A stretch of DNA of 64,000 nucleotides from contig MU266412.1 in NCBI GenBank assembly GCA_021014945.1, forward strand, positions 44,236 to 108,235, written 5' to 3'. Both the position numbers and the translations under genes were made by a program. This document shows, piece after piece, positions 1 through 11,774 of this stretch. Each line of letters starts with the position of its first letter. Within the stretch, counting starts at the first letter, position 1. Source of the DNA: Leucogyrophana mollusca. Lineage: Eukaryota > Basidiomycota > Agaricomycetes > Boletales. The notes below the pieces were generated by a model. That model did no database searches and was not told the origin of the DNA. It saw nothing but the letters and a program-made list of their open reading frames with translations.

Positions 1-2984
1 CTTGAATATCCCCTAGCGCATGAACGATGGGATACATGACGAGATCCCAAAGCGATCGTAGTAGATGGAATAACTGGCTCCACGTGCTGTTCCCGTGCCC
101 AGGAACACTAGAATTAGAACGAGTCTTCAGTATGCAAGCAAACTCCGATTCCAATTCAATGACATCTTGTAGAGTGATATCTCCAAGGGGTATATGGTGT
201 GGAGGGCCATCCCGGAGAATGATGAGTGCGTCGCAGGAATATTTGCTGGCATTGATCACAATGACGGGACCTTCAATGGCAGCCTGCTGGAGATCGGAGT
301 AGAGCGGAGGTAACAGAAACCGAGAGAAACCTTCCAGCTGTCGTATTTCGCACACGACAGAATCCCATTCTTCAGCCAGGCGACGATGACGTTGTGCTTC
401 TTCGTCACGAAAACTACTTTCATCTTGCGGCCTTCCGGACAACCTGTCAAGCTCGGAGCTGATTCGCTGAAGATCTGTCGCTAGCCTTTTGCCTTGTGCA
501 TTCACGTCAGAAAGCTGCTGGAGAGGCGTGCGGAGGTTTGCCATCTGTGTCCATATCACCCCCCTTCCCTGCTCCAGTAGTTCCACTGCAGTGCCAGGCT
601 CATTTCGACGAAGAGCGCAAGATGCAGCATTGACCGCTAAGGAGGAAGAGACGCTTTTGAGGACTTCATGGCGCAATACAACAGATGACCTTGAGATGGC
701 GTGGCGGTCGAGATTGCCCAAAAATACTCTGTAGGCGTTCAATGCAGAAACATGATCAAATCTCTCTGTCACTACAATCCATGCCAGCGAGTACCAGACT
801 TGGCGCCATGAACTGCAGTTTGAGTCAGTGGAGGCCAGTTCATGGCACTGTAAAGAGATATCGAGATCAGCCCTGCTGCCGAACTGGTCGAATCGAGCGG
901 AAAGGTTGAGGGCGAGGGCGTGAAGTGATCCGGAACGGAAGGGGTGCCCTTGTGGGCGCAATGCAAGGGCTGCACAATTGAGTTGAATGGCTTCATTCAG
1001 GTCGACTGTGTCATGAAATTGGTCAAATCGAGTAGAAAGGACGAGGGCGAGGTTGCTCAGGGACGTGGAGTGATTGGGGTGCCCTGGTGGACACAATGCG
1101 AGGGCTGCACGATTCAGCTTGATGGCTTTGTCCAGGTCGGCTCTGTCACCAAACTGGTTGAATCGAGTGAAAAGGGTGCCAGCGAGGTTGTTCAGGGACG
1201 TGGAGTGACTGGGATGCCCCTGTGGACGCAACACGAGGGCCGCAAAATTCAGCTCGATAGCTTCGTCCAGGTCAGCTCCGTCGCCGAACTGGTGAAATCG
1301 AGCGGAAAGGGTGGAAGCGAGATTGCTCAGGAACGCGGAGTGTTCGAGGCGCCCCTGTGGACACAATGCGAGAGCTGCACGATTCAGCTTGATGGCTTCG
1401 TCCAGGTCGGTTTTGTCACCGAACTGGTGAAATCGAGTGCAAAGGGTGCTAGCGAGGTTGTTCAGGGATAAAGAGTGGTCGGGATGCCCGTGTGGACGCA
1501 GCACGAGGGCCGCACGGTCCAGCTCAATAGCTTCGTCCAGGTCGGCTCTGTCGCCGAGCTGTCGAAATCGAGTGGAAAGGGTGGAAGAGAGGTTGCCCAG
1601 GGACGTGGAATGTTTGGGGTGCCTTTGTGGAAGTAACGCGAGAGCTGCACGGTTCAGCTCAATGGCTTTGTCCAGTTCGGCCCCGTCGCCGAACTGTTCG
1701 AATCGAGTGGCAAGGGCGAGAGCGAAGTCGTTAAGTAATTTGGAGCAGAGGGGATGCCCGTCTGGAAGCACCGCGAGGGCTGCACGGTTCAACTCAATGG
1801 CTTCGTCCAGGTCGGCTCTGTCACCAAACCGCTCGAATCGAGTGGAAAGGGTGCCAGCGAGGCTGTTTAGGGACAAAGAGTGATCGGGGTGCCCTGGTGG
1901 AAGTAGCGCGAGGGCTGCACGGCTCAGCTCAATGGCTTCGTCCAGGTCGGCTCTGTCGCCGAACTGTTTGAATCGAGTAGAAAGGGTGAGAGCGAGGTTG
2001 TTCAGGGACAAAGAGTGAGAGGAGTTTCCTGGTGGAAGCAACACGAGGGCTGCACGGTGCAGCTTAATGGCTTCGTCCAAGTCGGCTCCGTCGCCGGACT
2101 GGCCGAATCGAGTGGGAAGGATGAGAGCAAGCAAGCCCAGCGTTATGAAGCGTTTGGGGTGCCCTACCGGACGGAAGAAAAGCGAGACACGATAATGATT
2201 AATTGCCTGCTCTAACTTCTCTCTATGGTGGCTCTCCTTGAAATCGGAATACATGGTGTCGGCAAAGTCATGTACGGAGCGCACAGCTGAAGGTTCCAGC
2301 TCCCTCATTTCATCCGGCCACCGAGGCTTGGCCAAGCTCTAAGAAATAGCGCCCCCGTGAGTACTGATAGTGAAGATCAAATGAATTATCTACTTCGCCA
2401 ACGACGAGACGTTCAGCTTCGGTATGTACAGCTCGCTCGGCTTTCACAATGAGATGGCCTTTTTTGTGGGGTGCTTTCGCTGAGAGAGCCATATCTAGGG
2501 AGAAAAATCAGTCTCTACATCGCAGCAGCAGTGAGGGGTGAGGCACTTGTAAATTTGCTATCGCATCCCAGCAGCTGCTCGGCAGTAGCTCTTGATTCCC
2601 ATATCGGCTTGTCCCCTCTCAAGTCGCCCGGGAGTACCGCTTTCCAGCATTCGTGCAGATGAAGCGCAATGTATGACGCCTTGTCTGCTCTCCTGAATTC
2701 ATGCCGATATGGTCAGGCTACGTGGGGATGCTGGGTCGAGAACACATACAGTGCAAAACAAGCGTTCCATTCGATGGTTGACTGAGGCGTGGGTGCCAGC
2801 TCGGCTGTCCGTCCTTGCTTTCCGTCCACCTTGACGACAACGTAGAAGCCCGTATCATTAGACGGAGACAACCCAGTGGCTCCGACGACTACAACAGCTC
2901 AAGTAAGTTTCGGACTGAGAAAGTCGGGCAATATCTCTGCGTACCTGTAAGCGAGAATTCTATCTTTCCTTCGGTGGATTCCAT
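1..2984 (-). CDS. C2-TPR-CHAT domain protein (3' end outside window)
   Basis: Five exons on the minus strand: 2945-2984, 2750-2888, 2547-2692, 2394-2494 and 1-2338. All junctions are GT..AG and the phases close. The start ATG is at 2984; the reading frame is still open at position 1, so the C-terminus is missing. Exons 1-3 encode a C2-like fold (VVGATGLSPSND, then FYVVVKVDG). Exon 5 carries about ten 45-residue tetratricopeptide-type repeats (DLDEAIELNRAALAL... NNLASTLSTRF), followed by a helical linker and the start of a CHAT caspase-like domain (PVIVINASKYSCDAL, HHIPLGDIT). The catalytic His/Cys part lies beyond the window or is not identifiable. C2-TPR-CHAT proteins form large families in Agaricomycetes; CHAT domains are clan CD peptidases linked to self/non-self or cell-death systems, but no function is established for this one. 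Identity is confident, role is inference. Confidence 0.88.
890..2180. repeat. 135-bp tandem coding repeats (TPR array)
   Basis: Homologous anchor bases recur every 135 bp (near 923, 1058, 1193, 1328, 1463, 1598, 1733, 1868, 2003 and 2138), giving about ten units of 45 codons inside the C2-TPR-CHAT gene. Outer units are more diverged than central ones. The period gives the opposite strand spurious open frames. Confidence 0.9.
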
Positions 2985-3752
2985 GTCCCCAGGAATCTGA
3001 GAGGACTCTCACGAAGGAAATTCGCCGTTGGAGAGGTATATGGCAGGGATATGAAGGGTAGGCGCGTATAGGGAAGTAGTTAGTTGGGGGCACTGCAGCT
3101 GCTTGATGCGATGCACCGTGTACATTCGGTGCGATATTATAAGCACGCCCTCACTGGGGCTTCTTGGACCTGAAGCTTGAAGGCGTGAACGTCGAACGTT
3201 CCTGAACCATCCTGTTCTGGTAGGGTGGCACCAGTACACGGTCCCACGCAACGTCGTTTGTCATACTCGACCAGCGACGTCGTACAAAGACAATACAGAG
3301 ACGGACAATATATAGCCGTTTCCGAAAACCCTGTCCCGCGTGTCCGGGCGTGGTTTTCGACCCGCGCCGCCAGGGAACCATGTTGCACTCCAGCTCGTAA
3401 CGGGCGCGGGCGGCGAAATGAGGGACGGGACATATCGAGATAGATACGGGAATGAGGCCAATAGGATGTCAGATACCTGCGTTGATTCGACGGGGGAAGT
3501 ACACACCCCCAGGTACAAACATAGGCACGTGCTGACTAATACTATCGATAGGGACATCCTGGACACACATTTCGATCTGATTCGATACAGTCGTGCAATG
3601 TCTATCTATGAGAGTCTGAGTGACCGTGAAGGTAAGTAAAATGACCGTAATTCGTGCTACAGAGACCATGCCCATGACACCGCTCTTGAATTGCCAAGTC
3701 CAGCCATGAAACAGCGCGCTCTACAGCTTCTCCAAGATTGTTAACTTGACGA
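2985..3752. other. Intergenic, upstream of the CHAT gene
   Basis: Several short open frames on both strands overlap each other with no recognisable motif. I see no gene here. The region should contain the promoter of the minus-strand C2-TPR-CHAT gene. Confidence 0.4.
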
Positions 3753-3962
3753 ATGCATGAACACCTCCACGCACTTCCTTATCGACAGGACAGGAACAGA
3801 GCACCCGCCAGAGATGATCGATCCCCAGAGGGCTGTCCCATCCGCCTCGGACGCTACCACAATGTTGCTCAACGAACTCCTTCGGTCACGGAGTACTACT
3901 TGTTTATGCACAGCAGCTTTGTGCTATACTTGCGCTCCCGACCAAATCCAGCAAACAGTGCC
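3753..3962 (-). pseudogene. NDUFV1 exon fragment (duplicated relic)
   Basis: This stretch closely resembles the plus-strand reading of about 12879-13110, inside the large exon of the complex I 51-kDa subunit gene. Shared blocks include caggacaggaacagagcacc and gcgctcccgaccaaatccag. The copy has small substitutions, a 2-bp insertion after the gatgatc block and an internal deletion, so it cannot encode the subunit. It abuts a glycoside-hydrolase fragment, making a chimeric relic. A duplication followed by decay is the simplest reading. Confidence 0.8.
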
Positions 3963-4195
3963 AGCGCCACGCATTCCATTGGCATTTTCTCCGACCACTT
4001 CTACCCTCCCAACATCACGAAACTCGAGAACGACATCGCTCCCGTGAAGTCCGTCGACGAAGTCTACGTTGCCGGTGAGTACGACTGGACTGCAAACAAC
4101 CCGCTCCCCGCGCCTCTCCCACAGTTCTTCAACGTGATGGAGACGAACCCTACTGGCGGTGGAGACCACCTCTACAATCTCTTCATGCATGATAT
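3963..4195 (+). pseudogene. Glycoside hydrolase (GH5 mannanase-like) C-terminal fragment
   Basis: An open stretch reads SDHFYPPNITKLENDI, then VYVAGEYDWT, then GGGDHLYNLFMHD. In fungal GH5 mannanase-like enzymes similar segments surround the second catalytic Glu (VGEYDW-type motif) and the following strand and helix. The open frame continues upstream into NDUFV1-derived sequence and downstream into unrelated residues, with no start, signal peptide or rest of the barrel. It is therefore a fragment. The GH5 assignment is from motif memory and could be another clan GH-A family. Confidence 0.6.
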
Positions 4196-4954
4196 ATGTG
4201 AAAAGTCAATTGTGCTCTCATTATCCCGCACGTCTTACCAGAACTTGGCCAGAACGTCGTGCTGCTTGCTGCTGCTAGAATCCTACTCCATCCCATCTAT
4301 CATCATCTTCTCGGCAGTCCGCGTCTCGGCATAATAGCCAGGTCATGGCTCATCTGGTTTTTCTCTCCCCGACATAAGTTCAATATGTGCATGGCGTACA
4401 TAACTGTCTTTGATGCCTTCCTTGGCTTCCCGTAGCTTCGCATGCGGAAGGCAACACGCACCAGGATGCCATCCCCATATCGGGTCTCACCCTCAGTGAA
4501 CTACGCGCAGCGCCGATGCCAATGAAATTGAGTACGAGTGTTCCATTTTCGCTCTCCTCTTGACGTAGGGATTGAAGGAAACCAACTGACGGGCACCCGG
4601 GCAGCCAGAGGGACCTCGAGCACGCTTCCAAAAATCATTAAAATCACACGGAAATGCGCACCGATTGGCCTACCGCATGAATGAGCAGTGAGACAACTGG
4701 AGGAGCTCCAATAAATTGTGGTACACTCCCCAGCCCTAATGTGACGAAAACACGCCACGCGTTGACAATCGTTCGCGCATTGAGATGTGAACAGAAAACA
4801 TCCTCGACTGATCAGCGCACTTGCAACGATACACATACACAAATTGACAGCGGCACTCTGGCTGACAAGTGGCCGTCGTAACTTCTACATCTCGTCCCTC
4901 ACCTATAGGGGAGCATTGGATAAGTTGATCGGGGGAGAGAGTGAAACTCACGAC
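4196..4954. other. No recognisable gene
   Basis: Short overlapping frames without domain signals occur on both strands. It includes the downstream flank of the minus-strand gene ending at 4955. Confidence 0.3.
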
Positions 4955-5332
4955 TTACCGTGGCAAGCCGTTTCTGAAGGGGTCGCAAATGGTAACGAAC
5001 TTGAGGTCCTTGAGGAACTCCAACTCGTCCTCCATACCGCCAAAGAGCTCCTGTCGAATGCGCAGTACGTGCTCGCTCACGCGAAACACCTTGTGCTTGT
5101 ATATCGTCGCCGTCCGATCGAGCGCGTAGCTAGTGATGAAGAGCACCAAGTCTTCGTTCTTGTACAGCACGCCGATGCATGAAGGAGGGTTTAGGATCTG
5201 TCCTCCGAGGCGCTTGAGGATGATGTTTGGGGTGAAATTGAAATTGTAGAAGTCGATGTCGGGGAATTTGCGTTGGGCCCAATCCCGCGCTTGGGGGTAG
5301 GCCATGAGGTAGCCTCCTGTGACGAGAACCAT
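4955..5332 (-). CDS. Hypothetical protein, 125 aa
   Basis: A single open frame from ATG at 5332 to a stop at 4955. The protein is evenly mixed and protein-like (LGGQILNPPSCIGVLYKNED, ITSYALDRTATIYKHKVFRV), with no signal peptide or membrane span and no family I recognise. A good donor (GTAAGT) overlaps the stop, but splicing there also yields an immediate stop, so the C-terminus NGLPR is stable under either model. An upstream acceptor (CGCAG) lies just before the start codon, so an extra 5' exon is possible. It is head to head with the gene starting at 5599; the 266-bp gap could be a shared promoter. Confidence 0.5.
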   Translation of the reverse strand: MVLVTGGYLMAYPQARDWAQRKFPDIDFYNFNFTPNIILKRLGGQILNPPSCIGVLYKNEDLVLFITSYALDRTATIYKHKVFRVSEHVLRIRQELFGGMEDELEFLKDLKFVTICDPFRNGLPR

Positions 5333-5598
5333 GTGGCTAGGACGACGCCCTGCGAACGGACTGGATGGAGCGGTAGTAAGAAATCAATAATGCTGCTAAC
5401 TCACTATCGGTGAGATGATTTCATGAAGCGTTGTGGCGGTTGATGGGGGACTGGGGAAGACGTTTCGGCCTGGCCACAATCACGGTCACGTGCTCCAATG
5501 TGGTGGTGGAATGGCAATGTTGGATAGACGGTAGACCGCGTCACATTTTAAACCGAAACTCAACCCAAACTTCATCGAAGCTTCATCACACTCCAACC

Positions 5599-6088
5599 AT
5601 GGCTCGCACATATACGCAACAGCAGTACAACCGAGTCCCTTCCATTCCTGCCAAGCGTTTCCCGCACCCCTCAGAACTGGACCCGACATGGCAAGAAAGA
5701 CCTATTATTGATTTCACTGTGCGTTATCTTCATTTTCTATTCAGTTACCCACGCCCTTACGCCTCAAAAGCATCCACAACCAGATGATGGGTCCACTTTA
5801 CGATTTTCTATTGCTGAGGAAATTACCGGTCGCATCATGTCACATCGCTCGTCTTACACGTCGGAGTTCCTTAACTCGGATAGTACTCGCGTTAAGGATG
5901 CCCCTGACCTTCAAGTTTTTGATGTCACAGAATCAACGCTTGTCCTTATCCCGACCTTCGGACAGAATATCGGCCCTCGCTACACTTCCCAGTTTTACTA
6001 CATTCATCCGAGACGGAAGTACGAGGTATATCATCGTGATGTCCGAAAGGAAAGGATTTCTTTCCCTCCCACTATCCTAGTCGAGTAG
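5599..6088 (+). CDS. Hypothetical protein, 145 aa, two exons
   Basis: Exons 5599-5718 and 5771-6088 are joined by a 52-nt GT..AG intron, with frame kept. The ATG sits in an A/C-rich context (ccaaccATGG). The protein starts MARTYTQQQYNRVPSIPAKR and ends in FPPTILVE. It is hydrophilic, without signal peptide or membrane segment, and matches no family I know. Its neighbour at 4955-5332 is divergently oriented. Coding status rests on frame length, intron quality and amino-acid composition only. Confidence 0.5.
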
Positions 6089-6165
6089 ACTTGCGCATAA
6101 AAAGGTGTGATCGAGTGAACCGTTCGTTTGTTGGCCCTTAGTTTATACTCATCTGTGTTTGAACA

Positions 6166-6340
6166 GATGACAGGTGGAATGGCAGTGTTGAATAGACCGC
6201 GCCACATTGGTGCTTCAACGTCTTCGATGTGTTCGGATATATTGCGTCTGGGTCCGCAGAGCGAAAGAAAAACTAAGTCGTTAAAACGTGACGATAGGAT
6301 GACATTGAAACAACTTTGCGAAAGTCGCGTGGCAGGACCG
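6166..6340. repeat. Dispersed repeat, copy 2 of 3
   Basis: The block gacaggtggaatggcagtgt and a following stretch with gtgacgataggatgacattg recur at 14690-14930 in the same order. A shorter relative lies at about 5495-5545 (gtggtggaatggcaatgttg, then a variant of agaccgcgccacatt). No terminal inverted repeats or coding capacity were seen. It may be a non-autonomous element or a solo LTR fragment. Confidence 0.55.
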
Positions 6341-6423
6341 TGGCACGGACTTTTTTCGGAGTTTATCGGCGAGCCAACGATTACCTCGATCCTGACGTAA
6401 GCACACCCTACCTGCCATCAACG

Positions 6424-9400
6424 ATGGGATCGCTCGTGGGCTCCGTATTCGAGCGCAAACCAACGACCGCGCCGACGCTACCCTCCATCTCCATCCCGGC
6501 GTCGGGATTCCCCGAGGTGCAACATCGTAGCAAGACAAAGAGTGCGTTTGCGAGGGCCCGTGAGCAGGCGAAGAAGGACGACGGGCGAGCGCTGGGTGTT
6601 CCTGTCGTGCAGAGTGCGGTGGACGTCGCAAGCACGACCGACGATGCAGGCGATGACGCGCTGCAGAGACAGATCAGCGAGGAGAACAAGCAGCGGCTCG
6701 CACACATGACGGACGAAGAGCGAGAACAAGAACGACAAGACATTATCGACCATTTCGGAGCCGGCCTCCTCCAGAAAGTGGCCCAAGCCAGACAGCGCAG
6801 AGCCGCTGCGCTGACAGCAGCGGAACCTGCCCCAGCACCCACCCGCACCAGGAGTCTCGACGACATACACGCCACTACTCCATCTAAAGGTGTGTAGCTC
6901 CGGGGACGCGCTGCAGCAGCTGATCTATCTCTATCTGTTTAGAGTCACGCCGCAGAAAACACAACCACCGGCTCCGCTTCGCAGAGGTCACCCCGCAGGA
7001 CGTGCACGTCTACGAATCCGCACCCGTGTCTCCGAAGCGCCCTCCACTCGCGCTGCCCCCGCCCGATTTGTCCGATCCGGGCGTCATTTCACTTGGGAAT
7101 TTTAAACATAGGACCGGTGGTGGCGTGCTGAAAGACGATAACCCGGGATTGGAATCGGAACCGGACCCGGAAGAAGGGACGCCCGAAGACATCCGCCGCC
7201 GTTTCTTCCCCCACATCCCCCCAAACGACCCCTCTGTCGCGTGGATGCAGCCCCCCCCGCACTCTTCGTCATCGTCAAACACAGCGGAGGAATCGCCCAA
7301 CCCAACCGCAGGAGCGGACGCCCCCTCAGCAGTCCGTTCCATGCAATTTGACCTCTCCGGGACACCAGTCCCCTCTTCCCTCCACGCTGACCTCCACCAC
7401 CATCCACACACCGACCACACAGACCCGCACCACCACCCGCACCACACGTCCACCATACCCCCAACATACACCCTCGACGGGCTCTTCCTCCTCGCCCGTT
7501 CGCGCGTCCCCGCACAGCGTGCAGCCATGCTCGGCGCACTCGCAGGGGTTGCGCGCTGGGCGGGTGGGCGGGAGCGCAGGTGTCGTAGCGAACCTGGAGC
7601 CGAAGGCCAGGTTATTGACGCCCTCCCGCATGCAGAACTCGACGCCCTCCGCGCACGCATCCTCGCCGCGGGTCTCGGCGCGCTCTCGGGTGGGAGCGGG
7701 AGCGTCTACGCACGCGCTGTGGAGGTCGTGTGGACGTGTATCGTGGGGTGGGAGGGGTCTGGGGACGCTGGTGGGGAAGATGATGGTGGTGACGACGACG
7801 ACGACTACGAGCGCCCTCTCCCCGCCGCGGTGGTATCCACGATCGCGCTCCCGTTCTTCCTCCCCCTCGTCACGTCTGCGTTCGCCCTCTCCGCACAGCA
7901 GGATTCCGCGTCGTCGCCGTCATTCCCCACGTCCTCGTCTTTCCCCGATTCATCACCATCCGAGCCCAATCTGTCATCCTCACCACCCATCACCTCCGCT
8001 GACCCACTTTCTCCACCCCCTGCCCTCCTCCTCTCTGTCCTCCTCCGCCTCGCACGGGCCTCCACCCCGTTCGCGGCGCAGATCACGCACGCGCCCGGGC
8101 TTGTCGCGGGCGTCGTGGGTGCGTTTTTAGGGGTTGGTGCGGTTGGTGGGTTTGACAGAGATTTAGACACGGAGGGCAGGGAACAGCACAAAAACGACGA
8201 CTCGCGCCATCGTGCCGCGCTCACCGCGCTCCGCCTCCTCCGCACCCTCGCGCGCGCGTCCCGCGCGAACGCGCTCTCGCTCGTCGGGCCTGCAGACGCG
8301 CTCCTTCGGTTCGTGCTCGCGCCCGCTCGAGGTCCATCGGCCCTCTACCCGCAGCTGGCCCTGGGGGCGGTGCGGTTGGAATCGGATCCCAGACCAGAGG
8401 CAACAGCTCGGTCAAAACTAGGCTCAGACCACTCAAAACTAGATTCATCAAACACAGATCCAGCGCCATCAAACCCAAACCCAGCTCAATCAAACCTAAC
8501 TCCGGATCAAGACGCGTCCCTCCCCACCCCGCGCGCACTCGCCGTCCTCGAGGCGACGCTCTGCTTCTACGTCGTCCTCGCACGGTACGGGCTGTACACG
8601 CACGTCGCGGAACACGTCTTCCCCACTGTTTCTGGGGTCGTTGCCGCGCTTGTGGCCCACGTGGCGCCCCTAGAAGCCCAAGCCCAGTCCCAAACTCTCG
8701 CCTTCTCCAAACCCCGATCCCAAACCCAAACCCTCGCGCTCCTAAAAACGCACCTCACGCTCCTCGAAACATGGACCACCTGCGCCATCGACCCACACGG
8801 GACGACCCCGCCGCATGGGCTGCTCTGGAGCCAGGTGCGTGCGTGGGAGTGGGGGCGCGGCGCGGAGGGGGAGTGGGTGAGGGGCGTGGTGGGCGTCGGC
8901 GGGGAGGACATGGGCGTAGACGAGGGTGGGTTGATTTATATGTCTTGTTTTGTTTGATCGCGTTGCTCATGCTCCTTTTCCTTGACACTCAGGCTCGGAC
9001 TCGGCGGTGCTGCACGCGGCGCTCTGGCACGTGGAGGCGGCGTGGTTGGAGGGCGTGCGGGTGAATGGGGTGAGGGGCGGCGAGCGGGAGAGGGAGGAGG
9101 CTTTGGTGCGGCTGAGGGACGTGTTTGGGTCTGGGTCTGTGGGTGCGGGTGCGAGTGCGGGTGCGGGTGCTGGAGATGAAGGGAGAGGAGGGGATGGAAA
9201 AGTCGTGCGGCGTGCAGTAAGCGCTATGCTCGCGCTGGTGCTTCGTCCCTGCCACTCCAACAGTCACAATCACGACCACGACCACGACTGCGACTGCGAC
9301 CACAACTCCAAGGCGAAGAAATCCCTCCTCCAGGCTCTGGGCACGCACGCGGAGGCCGTGACGGGCGCCATCCGGCTCTGGCTCGCGTGTGTCCCCGTCG

Positions 9401-11205
9401 CCGCAGCGGACGGTCCCGTCGCGCTCGACACACCCCCTTTCGACCTCCCGTTCGCGGAGATCTCGACGCTGTGCGCGAAGCTCGTCGTGCATCCGCTGTG
9501 GGGGTGGTCGTCCCGTTCCTCCCCCCACTCCTCGTCCACAGCACACCTATCCCCCCACCTCCGCCGGCTAACAGCGTTCCTCACGGCTTTCCATCGCCTC
9601 TCCGCATACATCCCGCATACCTCGCCCGCGCTCTGGCTCGCACAGGCGTTCGCGGTGCTCCCGCTGCTCCGGCCGGGGGACGAGGAAGCCGCGCGGGGAA
9701 TGGTGAGCGGGGTGCTGGGGTGCTTGGGGAGGAGTGTCGGTGGTGTTGATGGAGAAATACCAGGAATCGCAGACGCAGAACTCGATGCAATACGAGCAAA
9801 CGGCGGGATGGACGTCCTCAAGCCTTTCCTGCTGCACGGTCTCCGTCCGTGTGGGGTGAGCCCGCTGAACGTGACCCCGCAGTCTATGAGGCTCTGCTCG
9901 ACACAGCGAATACCGGCGTCATCCCCTCCTGCTCCCCCAACTCAGTCTCCCCCCGAATCCCAGTCCGACCAAGAATCCCACTCCCACCCACACTCGGAGG
10001 CACATGAGCACGCCGACGCCGACACATATATCTCGCCCCTCCCCCTCGCGCGTACCTGGCTTACGTCCCCCCTCGACCACCTCCTCCGTTCTGGCTCGTC
10101 GCCCGTATTCAACGCGGCAGAGGGTGCTGTGGAGGGCGTCGTGCGGGGGACCACAGACGCATCGGAGACGGACGTCGTCCGCGCGACGCTGCTGCTCGTT
10201 TGTGTGGCAAGGGAGGTACTTGTGCGGTACGGGCTTGGCTCGGTGGGACGTGGCGGTGGGGATGACGCTGCGATGGTGGACGGCGCGGAGACGGTGCTGA
10301 TGAGTGGCGCTGAGACGGTGCTGGCGTGCATGAAGGTATTCATGCTCGAGCATGGGCAGGGGGGTGCGATTGGGGAGGGCGAGGTGTTCAGGGATGCGAT
10401 CGTCGGGCGGCTGATGGGGCGTGCATTGAGGCCTTTCATGTTTGACATCACCGTTCCTTCCCCTGCCTCTCCGTCTAACCTCGGAACGACCACCGCCCCA
10501 ACTCCCCTCGAAGTCGCCGCCACGCCCTTCCTCGGCCCCGGCACACCCTTCTTCCAGTTCTACACCGACTTCCTCGCGCTCTACGACGCCATCTCCTTCT
10601 CGCATCCCCTCTTTGGCGCGCTGCTGCTCGCCCCGACGTCGATGCGCTATGCGGTAGACTACAGGCGGCTCTTGTGGTGCGATTACGGGCACGTCGTGAG
10701 GACTCTTAGGACGGATTCCGTCGTGCTCGCTGCGGGCAGCGGAGGAGGGGGGGTGGGGGATTGGCTGTGGCCAGTGGAGCGGAGCGCGAGGGTGGTGGGT
10801 GCGTACCTCGGCGCGCTGGTGGGGAGCCCGGGGCGGATAGAGGGCTTCGTGAGGCTGGTGGCGATCCATCACGTCGCGTCTAATATCTGGTCCGATCTCC
10901 GCGCCGGTGCCCAGGCTGACAATGAGGCGAGAAGCGAAAGCGAAAACGGATACGGACACGAGAGCAAAGGGCCTGACGACGAGGCACGTGCGAAGCTCCT
11001 CCGGGCTGTCGTAGAGCAGGGCGACGGGGCGACTGTGAAGGAGATACTGCAATATCGGCAGGTGGAGGGGTCCGGGTACGTTCCGCCTCCCGCGTGCTTC
11101 GAGGCTGGGGGCCCGTGGAGGGAGTGGAGGGCGGAGGAGGTGGGGCGGATGCTCGGGAGGGAGTGGGGGGAGAGGCTGAGGGGGGTGGTGCTTGGTAATT
11201 CGTGA
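6424..11205 (+). CDS. RNA polymerase II-associated protein 1 (RPAP1/Rba50)
   Basis: Exons 6424-6889, 6943-8925 and 8993-11205 sum to 1,554 codons in frame (1,553 aa). The N-terminus MGSLVGSVFERKP is typical of fungal RPAP1. The RPAP1_N region follows (ISEENKQRLAHMTDEEREQE, DIIDHFGAGLLQKV), and the RPAP1_C region contains MQFDLSGTPVPSSLHADLHH and YTLDGLFLLARSRVPAQRAA. The long C-terminal helical part is rich in Ala, Pro and acidic stretches. RPAP1 helps assemble and import RNA polymerase II and acts with Mediator. The locus is GC-rich, which creates long spurious frames on the opposite strand (for example 9919-11250). Exon 3 is open through several GT/AG pairs, so extra small introns cannot be excluded. 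Confidence 0.9.
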
Positions 11206-11774
11206 GCTGGGAACTGAGAGCTGTGAATTTGTGAGTTGCAAGTGAATCACGGTTGTTGAATGATATTGATCAAAGGTTTTGCTTAGGGCGCGTATCTTAC
11301 AGGAACGATGTATAGAGCATTCGGGGCAATATATGTACTGTGGCTTGTAATGAACGATAAATACTCATAGACTATGGCTTCTCATCGAATTCTCCAAGGG
11401 GTCCTACGGATCAGATTAGACGCGGTGCGCTGCGGAACACAGTGCCGCTGCGGATGTGCTCGTGCTGGTACTTCTCATGCGGAGGCTGGTACATATAATC
11501 GTCATAAGTTCAAAACCCTCAACGCACTCAGCGCTCAGCGCTCGGCGCTCAACGCCCTGCGTCATCCAAACATCAACAACGCAACTGCTGTAAGGTCTGG
11601 TTGGCAAACATCATGGTGGGATCAGCATTTGGCCAAAAGGAGCAAAATGTGGGCACCCACAAAATGTACAACATGAAAGTCCATGGTATGTACTGCATGG
11701 TATTTAGAGGTCGTGATACGGGCTGTGTCACAACGCAAAGCGCACTGAGGCCAGCAACGGAGGCCCCGACCGCC
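11206..11774. other. 3' flank of RPAP1, no gene seen
   Basis: A short run of GCGCTC-rich repeats occurs near 11530-11560. A minus-strand stretch around 11420-11510 reads as a plausible peptide (YDDYMYQPPHEKYQHEH) but has no start or supported splice, so it is not called. Confidence 0.35.

Noticed and set aside
944..1883. Long plus-strand frames (175 and 148 codons)
   Set aside because: They are the antisense of the 135-bp TPR repeats; the minus frame joins C2, TPR and CHAT domains without stops.
9857..9883. GTGAGC...CCGCAG in RPAP1 looking like a 27-nt intron
   Set aside because: Too short to splice and a multiple of three; the encoded VSPLNVTPQSMR fits the family sequence.
9919..11250. 443-codon minus-strand frame
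   Set aside because: It lies wholly opposite RPAP1 exon 3, is Pro/His/Arg-rich and is an artefact of high GC; no domain is seen.
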